From Saprospiraceae bacterium (GTDB lineage: Bacteria; Bacteroidota; Bacteroidia; Chitinophagales; Saprospiraceae), in assembly GCA_022841345.1 (NCBI GenBank), contig JALHRR010000017.1:28519-92518 (forward strand): a stretch of 64,000 nt of DNA, given 5' to 3'. The notes beneath the pieces are model-generated. The model saw only the letters and a program-made list of their open reading frames with translations. It searched no databases and was not told the origin of the DNA. The translations under genes and the position numbers were made by a program. The first letter of the stretch is position 1, and each line of letters begins with the position of its first letter. Shown piece by piece: positions 39,364 through 48,716 of this stretch.

Positions 39364-41151
39364 ATGAAAAGTCTTCAAATTCTAATTTCGGTACTTGGTC
39401 TGTTTGCCTACGACAGCCTCATATCGGACAAAAACTTAAGTGCCCAAACTACATTCCGTAAATGGACAAGTGGTCCTGTCGTCAATACTCCTTCGGATAG
39501 CAGAAGCATTAATCTTGTAGATATGGATGGAGATGGGCTGGATGAGATTTTTATTTCAAATGGCCCGTCAAATGGTGCAAAGGACTTTATGTATTTCAAT
39601 AAAGGAGACTTCAATTTTGCAGAAGATACTTTAAAATTTCAGTCATTGGGTCAATCCTCAGTAGGTGCCAGTATAGGGGATATTTCGAATTCGGGAAAGC
39701 GGTCCATATTTGTGGCTTCCTGGTACAATCAATTCAATGGATTATACTTTGCTGAATTTCCTGATTTTTGGAAAGGTCAGAATGCACCCGTCAGGACGTA
39801 TTCGGAGACTGTTGCATTATCAGATATTAATAATGACGGCTTCCTGGACCTTTATGTTTCCAATAGTGGAAATGGTCCCGCCGACAACAGGAATCAGGTG
39901 TATATGAATGATGGAAGTGGTAAACTGAATTTGCTGCAGCAACATCCTTTAACAGTGGATGTGGATCACAGCAGGGGAGTGTCCTTTATTGATTTTGATA
40001 ATGATGGAGATACTGATTTATTTATCTGCAATGAAAATAATACCAGAAACACGCTTTTCAAAAACAATGGAGACGGAACTTATTCAAAAGTGAGTGCAGC
40101 CGGTGACTTATTTAGCAAAACCGGATCCACGATGAGTGCCAGCTGGGGCGATATTAATAATGACGGAAACCTGGACCTTTTGACAACCAATGCAGGATTT
40201 TTTACAGCTCAGGATAATTTAATTTTCATCAATAAAGGAGACGGGACTTTTGAAAATCCTTCCAGCGAAATTGAATCAGATTTGAGTTGTTCCTATTCTT
40301 CATCTTTTGCAGATTATGATAATGATGGAGACCTGGATCTGGTTGTGACAAATGGATATTGCAATGGTTCATTGAAGAATTTTTTATATCTGAATGATGG
40401 AAATGGCGTATTCTCCAGAGATACACTCAGTATCACAGATCTTGCTACTCCCTGCTCTTTCGGAGTTGCCTGGAGTGATTTGGACAACAATGGTTTTCAG
40501 GATCTGGTGATTGCAACCTGTAAAAACACATCAGCTTCAGCGCTTCCGAATAACCTGGTTTACAGAAATGAAGGAAATGGGAATAATTGGTTGAAATTAA
40601 ATTTAAAGGGCATACAATCCAATGCGGATGCGATAGGAGCAAGGGTAGTTACTTCCGCCCTAATTAATGGGAATACAGTCAATCAAACCCGGGTCATCAG
40701 CTCCCAAACCGGGTACGCGGGTCAAAATAGTTTAACCGTTCATTTTGGAATGGGAGATGCTGTGGAGGCGGATTTAATAAAAATATACTGGCCATCCGGA
40801 GTTGTACAAGAATTGTCTAATGCAGAGCTAAATAAGACTTTAGAAATCTATGAGCCCGGCAATTCATCAACAGGGAATCAGCCTGAATTATTTTCATTTA
40901 CAGTTTCTCCGAATCCTGCTTCAGAAAAGATATTCATACATGCCCAATTCAGGCAATCGCCTGATACACTGCATTTGGAACTCAATGATTTGTCCGGAAA
41001 ATCCAGGTTGAAAAGCACCTTTGAAAAAGTTTCATCTGATTGGAAATATACAATTGATACGCATGAATTATCATTACACGGAGGAACATATGTGCTTAGT
41101 TTAGGTATTCCTGGCCAGCAAATAGTGAAGCAGATTGTGGTTATTAAATAG
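39364..41151 (+). CDS. FG-GAP/VCBS and ASPIC/UnbV protein with T9SS tail
   Basis: 595 aa. Signal peptide ~2-27 ('LQILISVLGLFAYDSLI' then a short stretch to 'LSAQ'). Residues ~45-390 are VCBS/FG-GAP propeller blades: 'VDMDGDGLDEIFISNGP', 'SDINNDGFLDLYVSNSG', 'IDFDNDGDTDLFICNEN', 'GDINNDGNLDLLTTN', 'ADYDNDGDLDLVVTNG', 'SDLDNNGFQDLVIATC', each with a Ca-binding D.D.DG loop. ASPIC/UnbV follows (~400-490, 'NWLKLNLKGIQSNADAIGARV ... IYWPSGVVQEL'). C-terminal T9SS domain: 'VSPNPASEKIFIHA', 'LNDLSGKSRL', 'LHGGTYVLSL', ending 'KQIVVIK'. Likely surface-anchored adhesion or binding protein. Confidence 0.93.
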   Translation: MKSLQILISVLGLFAYDSLISDKNLSAQTTFRKWTSGPVVNTPSDSRSINLVDMDGDGLDEIFISNGPSNGAKDFMYFNKGDFNFAEDTLKFQSLGQSSVGASIGDISNSGKRSIFVASWYNQFNGLYFAEFPDFWKGQNAPVRTYSETVALSDINNDGFLDLYVSNSGNGPADNRNQVYMNDGSGKLNLLQQHPLTVDVDHSRGVSFIDFDNDGDTDLFICNENNTRNTLFKNNGDGTYSKVSAAGDLFSKTGSTMSASWGDINNDGNLDLLTTNAGFFTAQDNLIFINKGDGTFENPSSEIESDLSCSYSSSFADYDNDGDLDLVVTNGYCNGSLKNFLYLNDGNGVFSRDTLSITDLATPCSFGVAWSDLDNNGFQDLVIATCKNTSASALPNNLVYRNEGNGNNWLKLNLKGIQSNADAIGARVVTSALINGNTVNQTRVISSQTGYAGQNSLTVHFGMGDAVEADLIKIYWPSGVVQELSNAELNKTLEIYEPGNSSTGNQPELFSFTVSPNPASEKIFIHAQFRQSPDTLHLELNDLSGKSRLKSTFEKVSSDWKYTIDTHELSLHGGTYVLSLGIPGQQIVKQIVVIK

Positions 41152-41759
41152 GGTTTGATGATGAACTTCCAATTGGAGAACGAAAGCAGGATCTGTGTTG
41201 AAATAGTTCCGCCTTTGAGAATAATCCGTAAAAAATGGTTTTGAGTGAAGCGACCAGGACCGGTACTGTGTGAGCTAAAAGAAAGGCTAGACAGGTAAGG
41301 AAATGACCTGAGCACACCAAGTTGGAACAGCATATGCCACAGCGAGTTTTAGCGGGCCTAGCGAAGCGAAAACGCATTTTTAGGATTAGGCTCAACAGCG
41401 GAAATGGTTTTTGTTTACTTTTTGCCATCTCAAAAAGTAAAAGCCTCACCGGCTTGAGGTGAATTAGAAGTAATCATTTCGAATTAATTTCTTAAAAGTT
41501 GACAGCCCGCTTTTTAAGGTTTTTTCGGAGTGATATTGTCAACAAGTGCAAGCTTTTTGAACATAACGCACTGATATCCTTGCACATTTTGTGAAGAAAA
41601 ATATTGTTTCAAATTAATAAATAGAGGTGAAAGGCTTGCACAGCGGGTTCAAAATAGCCAATGATTTATAGATGAGTGAGCCTGTTTAATTGTATTTTGG
41701 TTTAAATAAAAATAGCCCGGGCAAAAAGTTCCGGGCTATTTTTTATAGGTAAAGTTTGT
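41152..41759. other. Gene-free region with a possible conserved element and a terminator
   Basis: About 41160-41460 has a minus-strand frame of 101 codons (41144-41449), Cys/Phe-rich ('CGICCSNLVCSGHFLTCLAF'), that does not look like a stable protein; an overlapping frame of 151 codons exists too. The stretch ends in a hairpin TTTACTTTTT/AAAAAGTAAA (41414-41440). From 41460 to 41708 I see nothing. The bidirectional terminator at 41710 closes the giant operon. Confidence 0.4.
41710..41741 (-). terminator. Terminator of the giant surface-protein operon
   Basis: AAATAGCCCGG (41710-41720) and CCGGGCTATTT (41731-41741) with a 10-nt loop and A/T runs on both sides. It is 19 bp past the stop of the 2318-aa gene on the minus strand, and can act in both directions. 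Confidence 0.85.
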
Positions 41760-44700
41760 CTAATTTTTCAACAAAATGACTTTTTTAGTATTGTCAGGGA
41801 TTCCCGGAGATTTAACTTTCAGGAAGTAAATTCCGTTTGTAAAGGCATTCAGATCTATGCTTTCAGTTCCAACTGCAACGTCTAAATCTTTCGCAAAGAC
41901 AATCCTGCCATATGTATCCAGCAATTCCAGGCGAACTTCTTTATTTACGTAATCTCCTAAGTCCACCAGAATTTCTCCATTACTTGGGTTAGGATAGACA
42001 GTATATTCGTAATCAGCCACTTGAGCAAGATTGGAAGGAATATTAACCAAAGGTACTGAGCTGCCTACTGTGCTTACATTGGCAAAAGTGGCGTTTACTG
42101 TTCCACTTGAGTTGTAGTTTGTCAATACTAAACCAAGTTGGATGCAAGCATTCATGGGCACATTAACCGCCATTACCTGGTACCATTGTACACCATTAGG
42201 AGAAGTGTATCCTATAAATTGATTACCGGTTCTTACCAGTTTTAACCAATATCGGTTTAGAGAACTGAATTGCTGAGGAAATGCCTGGCCACCGGTCACA
42301 GTTCTTACCTCTCTTCTTGAAAAATTACTCAGATTGGTTGTAAGTTGTACTTTTTTGGAGCCCGCATCAATCGTTTCGCGCATAGAAATACCTGCCCAAC
42401 CCAAGCCACTTCCGGATATTCCTGTCACTTGCGCTACGATTTGACCATTTCCACAGAGGGTGTACTGTGCATACCCAAGTTCGTCGCTGGTGAAAGGACT
42501 GGCATAGTAACATCCGGTACTGCTCATAGTCCAGATTTGTGTAGATGGTTGATATTCTACATTGTTTCCGTCCTGACAGTTAACCCCGTTCACATTCTGA
42601 CTCCAACCCGGAGGTAATCCGCCAATGGTCACCTGGCTTACACAGCTGGCAGAATTGCCACTCAAATCAGTTACTGTCAATGTAACCGGAATAGTCTGAC
42701 CTAGTTGACTGATATTTACCGTTGAAGGGGAGGCTTCAATTGTATCAACACCACAATTATCCGTTGCGTCCACCAAATCCTCTGGTGTCAGAATTAACGT
42801 AGTCTCTCCATTGAAATTCACCGTATCATTCTGACAAATAACTACAGGTGCGATGGCATCTATTTTCGTGACATTGAATGTACAGGAATTAGAATTGCCG
42901 TTTTCATCTGTAACGGTTAGCGTAATAACTTCAGTACCGGCCTGAGAAACTGTACTTCCCGGTGCAGGTGATTGTACCACAATATTCCCGCCACAATTGT
43001 CATCATTAACTGCAAGACTTGTATAATTTGGTAAAATAGCCTCGCAATTGACATCAACATTAACAGTTTGAGTACCGGGACAAGTTATGTCCGGATTTTC
43101 CATATCAAAAATCTCAATGAAATAAGTACAAACAACTTCACCTGATCCATCTGTCAATCTCCATTGCACTTCATATCTGTCTTTTGCTAACAAAACTGTA
43201 TTATTTGCAGATGCTTCATATGAACTGTAAGGACTCGTAGGTGCATTCATGGCATCCACTGACCTGTACCGGAAATCCAAAGATGTGGATCCGCATGAAC
43301 TTACTATACTTGCAATATCAAGTGTTACTGTTGCAGCACATATTCCAGGATCTGTATTGTAAGTGTTGTCAGCCGGACAAGTTATTTCCGGTAAAGCATC
43401 ATCATTCAGGATAGTACCTGTTCCCTGCAGTGAGGCACCAGCTCCACTGAATATAACATTTCTTCCGCTTGCAGTGATATTACTAAGTTCAAGTGAGAAG
43501 TTCTCATTTGGTTCAATAGTACAATCTCCATTAATCAATACTGTTGCTGTTTGTGAAAATGTATTTGCTAATATGGTTATGGTTTCGTCGAAATCGACAT
43601 AGTCTAAATTAGCAAGAGTAGCCAGTCCATCCAATGTTTCAGCATCAATCTCCACATCAACGTCTACAGGATTATTAAGCATGATAGTAAACACAAGATT
43701 GGATGTCCCTGCGTCTCCTTCAACAATAGATGGGTTATTGATTGTAATTGTGGCTGCATCATCGTTGACAATCGTTCCTACTCCCAGACCTTTCAATATG
43801 CCGGCATCTACAGGATTGGATAATGTTATTTCTACTGTTTCATCCAACTCCACTTTTGTATCTCCATTGACAACAACGGTTATGTTTTGTGAAAATGCTC
43901 CTCCGGCACTGAAGTTCAAGGTTCCGGGTGCAAGTGCTTGAATATCAGAATCTGCTACTGTTGCAGTTCCTCCGGTAATGGCGTAATCCACAGAACATGC
44001 ATTGACATTCACATTTCTACTCACGGTATAAACCAAATTAACTGTTCCGGCATTTCCTTCTATAACCATGGGATCACTAATGGAGAACTGGGTGTTAACA
44101 ATTTCTATTGCATAATCTTCAACTTCACCATCGGATGCTAATCCATTAAATGAGAGTCCGGAAGCTGTTGAAAGTCTGAATCTTACAAACGAATTGCCTA
44201 AAGTTGCATTGGGAACCGCAAAACTCAATGCATTAGGTCCAGCGACTACAGCCTGATTATTAAATATTTTTTCTCCCGTATCAGTCCAGTTGCCATTTAA
44301 GTTGTAGTCGACCCAGGCATTCAACACGCCAGGACCGGATGCATTTACAGTGATATTGGCAGTCGTATTAATCACAAGAGCAGATGGCAGTATGACGCCA
44401 TCTTCATCTGCACCATCACCAGTAGCTGTAGCATTAGGCTGACCATCCAGATCTGCATCGATAGTCGCACCTAAGCGCAATGATCCCGGCTCAGTCTCAT
44501 GTCTTGCTCCATTGCTTGCTGAAAGTGTACTATAGGAATCCGGTGCATCACCAAAGTCCAGCTCATCATTGAGAATAATACCAATCTGAGGTGATCCTGC
44601 TATCGTGACTGCACCCGGATTAATCACTGCACTCAAACTATTAATAGTAACATTAAAAGTTTCATCGAATTCTATATTTAAATCCCCGTTGACGTTCACT

Positions 44701-47700
44701 GTAATGTTATGGGATTCATTCATTGTACCCACAAATCCAACTGAACCATCATTATCCACATAATCATTGTCTGCCAGGGTAGCAGTTCCATCATTAGTTG
44801 TAAAATTCATTGTCAGCCCTCCCTGAACAGGGTTTAATAAGGTAGCTGTAAAAACGTAAGAAGTTGTTCCAGTCTGGCCCTCATTCATGGATATGCCTCC
44901 ACTCAGTGTTACCACCGATTGGTCATCATTTTCAATTGTACCAATGGCTGAACCGGTACCAATCGACACATTCCGTCCTCCAGCATTCAGAGTATTAATC
45001 GAAACATTGTAGATTTCATCTGCCTCTACCTTATTGTCATTGTTTATAGTCACCAGTACAAACTGTGCAGTGTTCGTATTTGCTGGGAATGTTACTGTTT
45101 GATTAGTAATAGCTACATAGTCATTATCTGAGGCAAATGCTGTATTATCCGCTGTAGAGAACAAAACGGTCACAGGGACATCCACGGGATTGCTAAGTGA
45201 AACAGTGAAGGACTGAGGAGTGATGGACTCTTCCTCAGTGAAATTGCCGACCAAATTAACTATTGCCCCATCATCATTGAGGATGGTATTTGTTTGCGGA
45301 GTACCAGCTATTGTAATTGCAGCAATTTGAACTGCAGAAGTAGCGCTAATTGCGCCCAGATTTGCTGTGAATGATTCGTCCAATTCTACAGTATTATCAA
45401 CTGTGGAATTGACGATAAAGCTTTGCGTTTCATTAGCACTTCCTGCAAAAATAAGTGAACCATCATTGTCAGTATAGTCAGATCCTGCCACTGTTGCCGT
45501 TCCATCATTATTTGTATAAGCAACTGTAAATCCTCCCTGTACGGGGGCGCTTAATGTAGCCAGCATAGTAAAACTTCCTCCTTCTGCCTGAGAACTACCA
45601 CCGCTTAAAGTTAAGGTAGCGGAATCATCATTGTTTATGGTACCAGTACCTGGGTTTGTGCCAAGACCTCCATTTACCGGATTGCTCAGAGTGACTATTA
45701 TTGTCTCATTATCCTCCACCACCAGATCACCATTGATACTTATTTCTATTGTTTCAGAAAGTGAACCTCCTGTCAGAAAATTAATAGTTGCCCCCGGTAT
45801 AGTTGTATAATCCGTTCCGGCAGTGGCTGTTCCTCCGGTAATATTAAAATCAACGGAAGAATCATTAGCATTCGTAGTTCTGGTTACAGTAAAAGTCATT
45901 GTTGTTGTTCCTGCATTTCCTTCCGTAACCATTGGATTGTCTATGGAAAACTGGTTGTCAATAATGTTGATCTGACAATCTTCTACCTCCCCGTCAGCCG
46001 CCGATCCGTTGTAAGAGAGGCCAGGAGCCGTAGAATACCTGAAGCGGGCCAATGTTGTACTAACTGTGGCAGTCAGTGGCACAGCAAAAGTAAGATTATT
46101 ATCACCTGCCACTAAAGGTGTATTTGTAAATATCTGTTCTCCGGGATCGGCCCATGATCCATTGTTATTGAAATCTACCCAGGCATTCAGGAGTCCGGCA
46201 GAAGTGGCATTCACTACAATATCGGCAGTTGTTCCTGTAACTATTACCGGAGGAAGTGTAACTCCATCTTCATCTGCTCCATCACCGTCAGCCAAAACAC
46301 TTGGTTGTCCGTTCAGATCTCCATCAATGGAAGCTCCTAAATGAAATCCAAAAACTGTATTGTGACGGGCTCCATTTGAGGCAAGCAATGTTGGATAAGT
46401 TGGATCCGGGGCATCTCCGTAGTCAATTTCATCATTTGTAATCGTTCCTGTTTGAGCTGTTCCTCCTACAGATACTCCTGCGGGAGCACCTGAAATGGTT
46501 CCCAGTGTGACCGTAAAAGTTTCATGATCTTCCACTTTTAAATCACCATTGACCAACACTGTAATCAACTGCGTTTCATTAGCGGTTCCTAAGAATACCA
46601 GATCCGGACCGTCATTATCTGCATAGTCGTTGTCTGCAGTAGTGGCTGTGCCGTCAGCTGTTGAATAAGATATTGAAAAACCTCCCTGAACAGGATTATT
46701 CAGAGTGGCTGTAAATACCCTTGGCGTTGTACCTGTATTTCCTTCATTTGCAGCACCGCCACCCGTTAGAGTAACTGTAGCAGAATCATCATTCAGAATG
46801 GTGCCGGATTGAGGAGAGCCTGATGATGTTACACCGGCTGGTGCGAGTGTTATAGCACCCAGATTTACTGTAAAGGTCTCATCTGCTTCCACTTTCAAAT
46901 CTCCATTTGCCTGAATGGTGATATTATGCATTTCACCGGCTATACCTGAAAAAATAATGGAAGCATCATTATTGATGTAATCATTATCGGCAACTGTAGC
47001 AGTTCCATCATCACTCGTAAAGGCAATTGTAAAACCTCCCTGTACAGGATTGTCTAAAGTAACATTATAGACGAAATTTGTCTGTCCTGCATTTCCTTCA
47101 TTTTTTGAATTTCCACCGGCTCCAACAGATAATGATACTACAGCACTATCATCATTCAAAATAGTTCCGGTCTGAGGAGATCCTGCACTGCTTACCCCGG
47201 TAGGAGCGCCTGATATCGCACCCAGTGACACAGTAAAAGTCTCATTAATTTCAACTTTATTGTCATCGTTGACGACAACTGTTATATCGTGACTTTCACC
47301 TGCTGTTCCGGTAAAAATGATAGAATTATCATTGTCAGTATAGTCAGCATCAATTAATTGTGCCGAACCGTTATTGGTGTTGTAGGCAATCGAAAAACCT
47401 CCCTGTACAGGATTATTCAGCGTTGCCACAAATGTAAAATTGGTGGTGGCACCACCGGCACCTTCGTTCAAAGATTGTGTACCTGTAAGTGTTACTACCG
47501 CGGCATCATCATTGTTAATAGTGCCCAGCCCAGTATCATCGGTAATGGTAACTCCGGCCGGTGCAGCGGAAAGAACAACTGTGAAGGATTCATTAGCTTC
47601 TACGATATTGTCATGATTCACCAGAACAGTAACTGTTGAAGTCAAACTTCCTCCAGCCGTAAAACTTACAGTTCCATTGGTGATTGCTGCATAATCAGAA

Positions 47701-48716
47701 GGACTTGCTGCAGATCCAGTTATGGTATTCACTGTGAGATCAAAGGCCTCGCTATTATCATTTCTGCTAACTGTAAAACTAAAAGCAGTAGTGCTTCCCC
47801 CTGTACCTTCTGCTAGTGTTACATCATCAATCGTGACAGTCGTGGGTGTTTTAAAACCAAAATCCAGGGACATATTGGTATTGTTGTCCGTATCGCCATC
47901 ATTTATTGGTTCGGCACCATAAGCTACTGTTATCGCAGCAGAAGCAACTCCAAAGCCTGGTACAGGGTCACCATTATCATCATTATTCACATCATTATCA
48001 GGATCAGCTGCTCCACCTACCGGGCTGCTGACCATTACTGCACCTCCATTAAATAAAGCTCCGCCGGACATAAAATTGGAAGCTGCGACTTCAATGATAT
48101 AGCTTCCGGGGCAGACAGTGAAGGTATAAAGGCCTCCGCCGGCAGTTGTTGAGTTGCCCAGTGCAGCGCCGTCTGCTGCGGTAAGGACACCATCACCGTT
48201 GTCTAAGTATAAGTTCAAAACTACACCATTTATCCCTGCATCACCGGCATCGAAAACTCCATTGCGATTATTATCCTGATAGACAAGATTGCCTAAAGTC
48301 AAAGTGCTGAATGGAGTTAAGGTAGGATTGGATGCACCTGCAATATCCGGATCATCTGTCTGTACAGTAGCAAAATTGCTGCCTGAAACGTTGCTTTGAT
48401 TGCTGATATTCAGAGCAGATGGTATTGTGCCAGTCGGACAAGCATTGGCATTCACATCTACCTCATATGTAATCACAATAGTTTTACCGGCCGGCAGCGT
48501 AAACCCCGGAGTAGGGAACGTTTGAGCCTGAACTGAACTCCAGATAAGGCATAGAGATATAATGAATAAGCCTTTTTTAGACGTATGCAGGAAGGCTGCT
48601 AATCTTTCGGCGAAGTAATTCATGAGTGATTTGTTTATAAGTGAATTCATGATGTTCGTATTTGGTATTGGACCTGATATATTTTGATAATTCGCGGAGT
48701 TAAAGTTGTTTTTCAT
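41760..48716 (-). CDS. Giant surface protein: SdrD_B, ten Calx-beta, two GEVED, HYR domains, T9SS tail
   Basis: 2318 aa from ATG 48716; in-frame ATGs at 48650 and 48623 also precede the signal peptide ('LFIISLCLIWSSVQAQ', ~residue 50-65), so the true start may be later. Order: an SdrD_B-like domain ('NLVYQDNNRNGVFDAGDAGINGVVLNLYL'); four Calx-beta domains; GEVED 1 ('AWVDFNNNGSWADPGEQIF'); four Calx-beta; GEVED 2; two Calx-beta; three HYR-like domains ('ITCPADNTYNTD', 'ITCPGTQTVNVDV', 'VICQNDTVNFNG'); a ~200 aa lectin-like domain ('GLPPGWSQNV ... YWLKLVRTGNQFIGYTSPNG'); and a T9SS sorting domain ('VYPNPSNGEILVDL', ending 'KKVILLKN'). The repeats are very similar at the protein level ('NNPVQGGF.I.Y.T.DGTA'), indicating duplication. 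It overlaps the upstream gene by ATGA. Calx-beta domains bind calcium, so a Ca-dependent adhesin is likely. Confidence 0.9.
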   Translation of the reverse strand: MKNNFNSANYQNISGPIPNTNIMNSLINKSLMNYFAERLAAFLHTSKKGLFIISLCLIWSSVQAQTFPTPGFTLPAGKTIVITYEVDVNANACPTGTIPSALNISNQSNVSGSNFATVQTDDPDIAGASNPTLTPFSTLTLGNLVYQDNNRNGVFDAGDAGINGVVLNLYLDNGDGVLTAADGAALGNSTTAGGGLYTFTVCPGSYIIEVAASNFMSGGALFNGGAVMVSSPVGGAADPDNDVNNDDNGDPVPGFGVASAAITVAYGAEPINDGDTDNNTNMSLDFGFKTPTTVTIDDVTLAEGTGGSTTAFSFTVSRNDNSEAFDLTVNTITGSAASPSDYAAITNGTVSFTAGGSLTSTVTVLVNHDNIVEANESFTVVLSAAPAGVTITDDTGLGTINNDDAAVVTLTGTQSLNEGAGGATTNFTFVATLNNPVQGGFSIAYNTNNGSAQLIDADYTDNDNSIIFTGTAGESHDITVVVNDDNKVEINETFTVSLGAISGAPTGVSSAGSPQTGTILNDDSAVVSLSVGAGGNSKNEGNAGQTNFVYNVTLDNPVQGGFTIAFTSDDGTATVADNDYINNDASIIFSGIAGEMHNITIQANGDLKVEADETFTVNLGAITLAPAGVTSSGSPQSGTILNDDSATVTLTGGGAANEGNTGTTPRVFTATLNNPVQGGFSISYSTADGTATTADNDYADNDGPDLVFLGTANETQLITVLVNGDLKVEDHETFTVTLGTISGAPAGVSVGGTAQTGTITNDEIDYGDAPDPTYPTLLASNGARHNTVFGFHLGASIDGDLNGQPSVLADGDGADEDGVTLPPVIVTGTTADIVVNATSAGLLNAWVDFNNNGSWADPGEQIFTNTPLVAGDNNLTFAVPLTATVSTTLARFRYSTAPGLSYNGSAADGEVEDCQINIIDNQFSIDNPMVTEGNAGTTTMTFTVTRTTNANDSSVDFNITGGTATAGTDYTTIPGATINFLTGGSLSETIEISINGDLVVEDNETIIVTLSNPVNGGLGTNPGTGTINNDDSATLTLSGGSSQAEGGSFTMLATLSAPVQGGFTVAYTNNDGTATVAGSDYTDNDGSLIFAGSANETQSFIVNSTVDNTVELDESFTANLGAISATSAVQIAAITIAGTPQTNTILNDDGAIVNLVGNFTEEESITPQSFTVSLSNPVDVPVTVLFSTADNTAFASDNDYVAITNQTVTFPANTNTAQFVLVTINNDNKVEADEIYNVSINTLNAGGRNVSIGTGSAIGTIENDDQSVVTLSGGISMNEGQTGTTSYVFTATLLNPVQGGLTMNFTTNDGTATLADNDYVDNDGSVGFVGTMNESHNITVNVNGDLNIEFDETFNVTINSLSAVINPGAVTIAGSPQIGIILNDELDFGDAPDSYSTLSASNGARHETEPGSLRLGATIDADLDGQPNATATGDGADEDGVILPSALVINTTANITVNASGPGVLNAWVDYNLNGNWTDTGEKIFNNQAVVAGPNALSFAVPNATLGNSFVRFRLSTASGLSFNGLASDGEVEDYAIEIVNTQFSISDPMVIEGNAGTVNLVYTVSRNVNVNACSVDYAITGGTATVADSDIQALAPGTLNFSAGGAFSQNITVVVNGDTKVELDETVEITLSNPVDAGILKGLGVGTIVNDDAATITINNPSIVEGDAGTSNLVFTIMLNNPVDVDVEIDAETLDGLATLANLDYVDFDETITILANTFSQTATVLINGDCTIEPNENFSLELSNITASGRNVIFSGAGASLQGTGTILNDDALPEITCPADNTYNTDPGICAATVTLDIASIVSSCGSTSLDFRYRSVDAMNAPTSPYSSYEASANNTVLLAKDRYEVQWRLTDGSGEVVCTYFIEIFDMENPDITCPGTQTVNVDVNCEAILPNYTSLAVNDDNCGGNIVVQSPAPGSTVSQAGTEVITLTVTDENGNSNSCTFNVTKIDAIAPVVICQNDTVNFNGETTLILTPEDLVDATDNCGVDTIEASPSTVNISQLGQTIPVTLTVTDLSGNSASCVSQVTIGGLPPGWSQNVNGVNCQDGNNVEYQPSTQIWTMSSTGCYYASPFTSDELGYAQYTLCGNGQIVAQVTGISGSGLGWAGISMRETIDAGSKKVQLTTNLSNFSRREVRTVTGGQAFPQQFSSLNRYWLKLVRTGNQFIGYTSPNGVQWYQVMAVNVPMNACIQLGLVLTNYNSSGTVNATFANVSTVGSSVPLVNIPSNLAQVADYEYTVYPNPSNGEILVDLGDYVNKEVRLELLDTYGRIVFAKDLDVAVGTESIDLNAFTNGIYFLKVKSPGIPDNTKKVILLKN

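Noticed and set aside
41144..41449. 101-aa minus-strand frame rich in Cys and Phe
   Set aside because: An overlapping 151-codon frame is equally long, so neither can be preferred; composition does not look like a folded protein. Kept only as an unassigned region.
48713..48716. Programmed frameshift fusing the second and third giant proteins
   Set aside because: The third protein has its own long N-terminal signal region, which a fusion would bury; ATGA coupling explains the overlap better.
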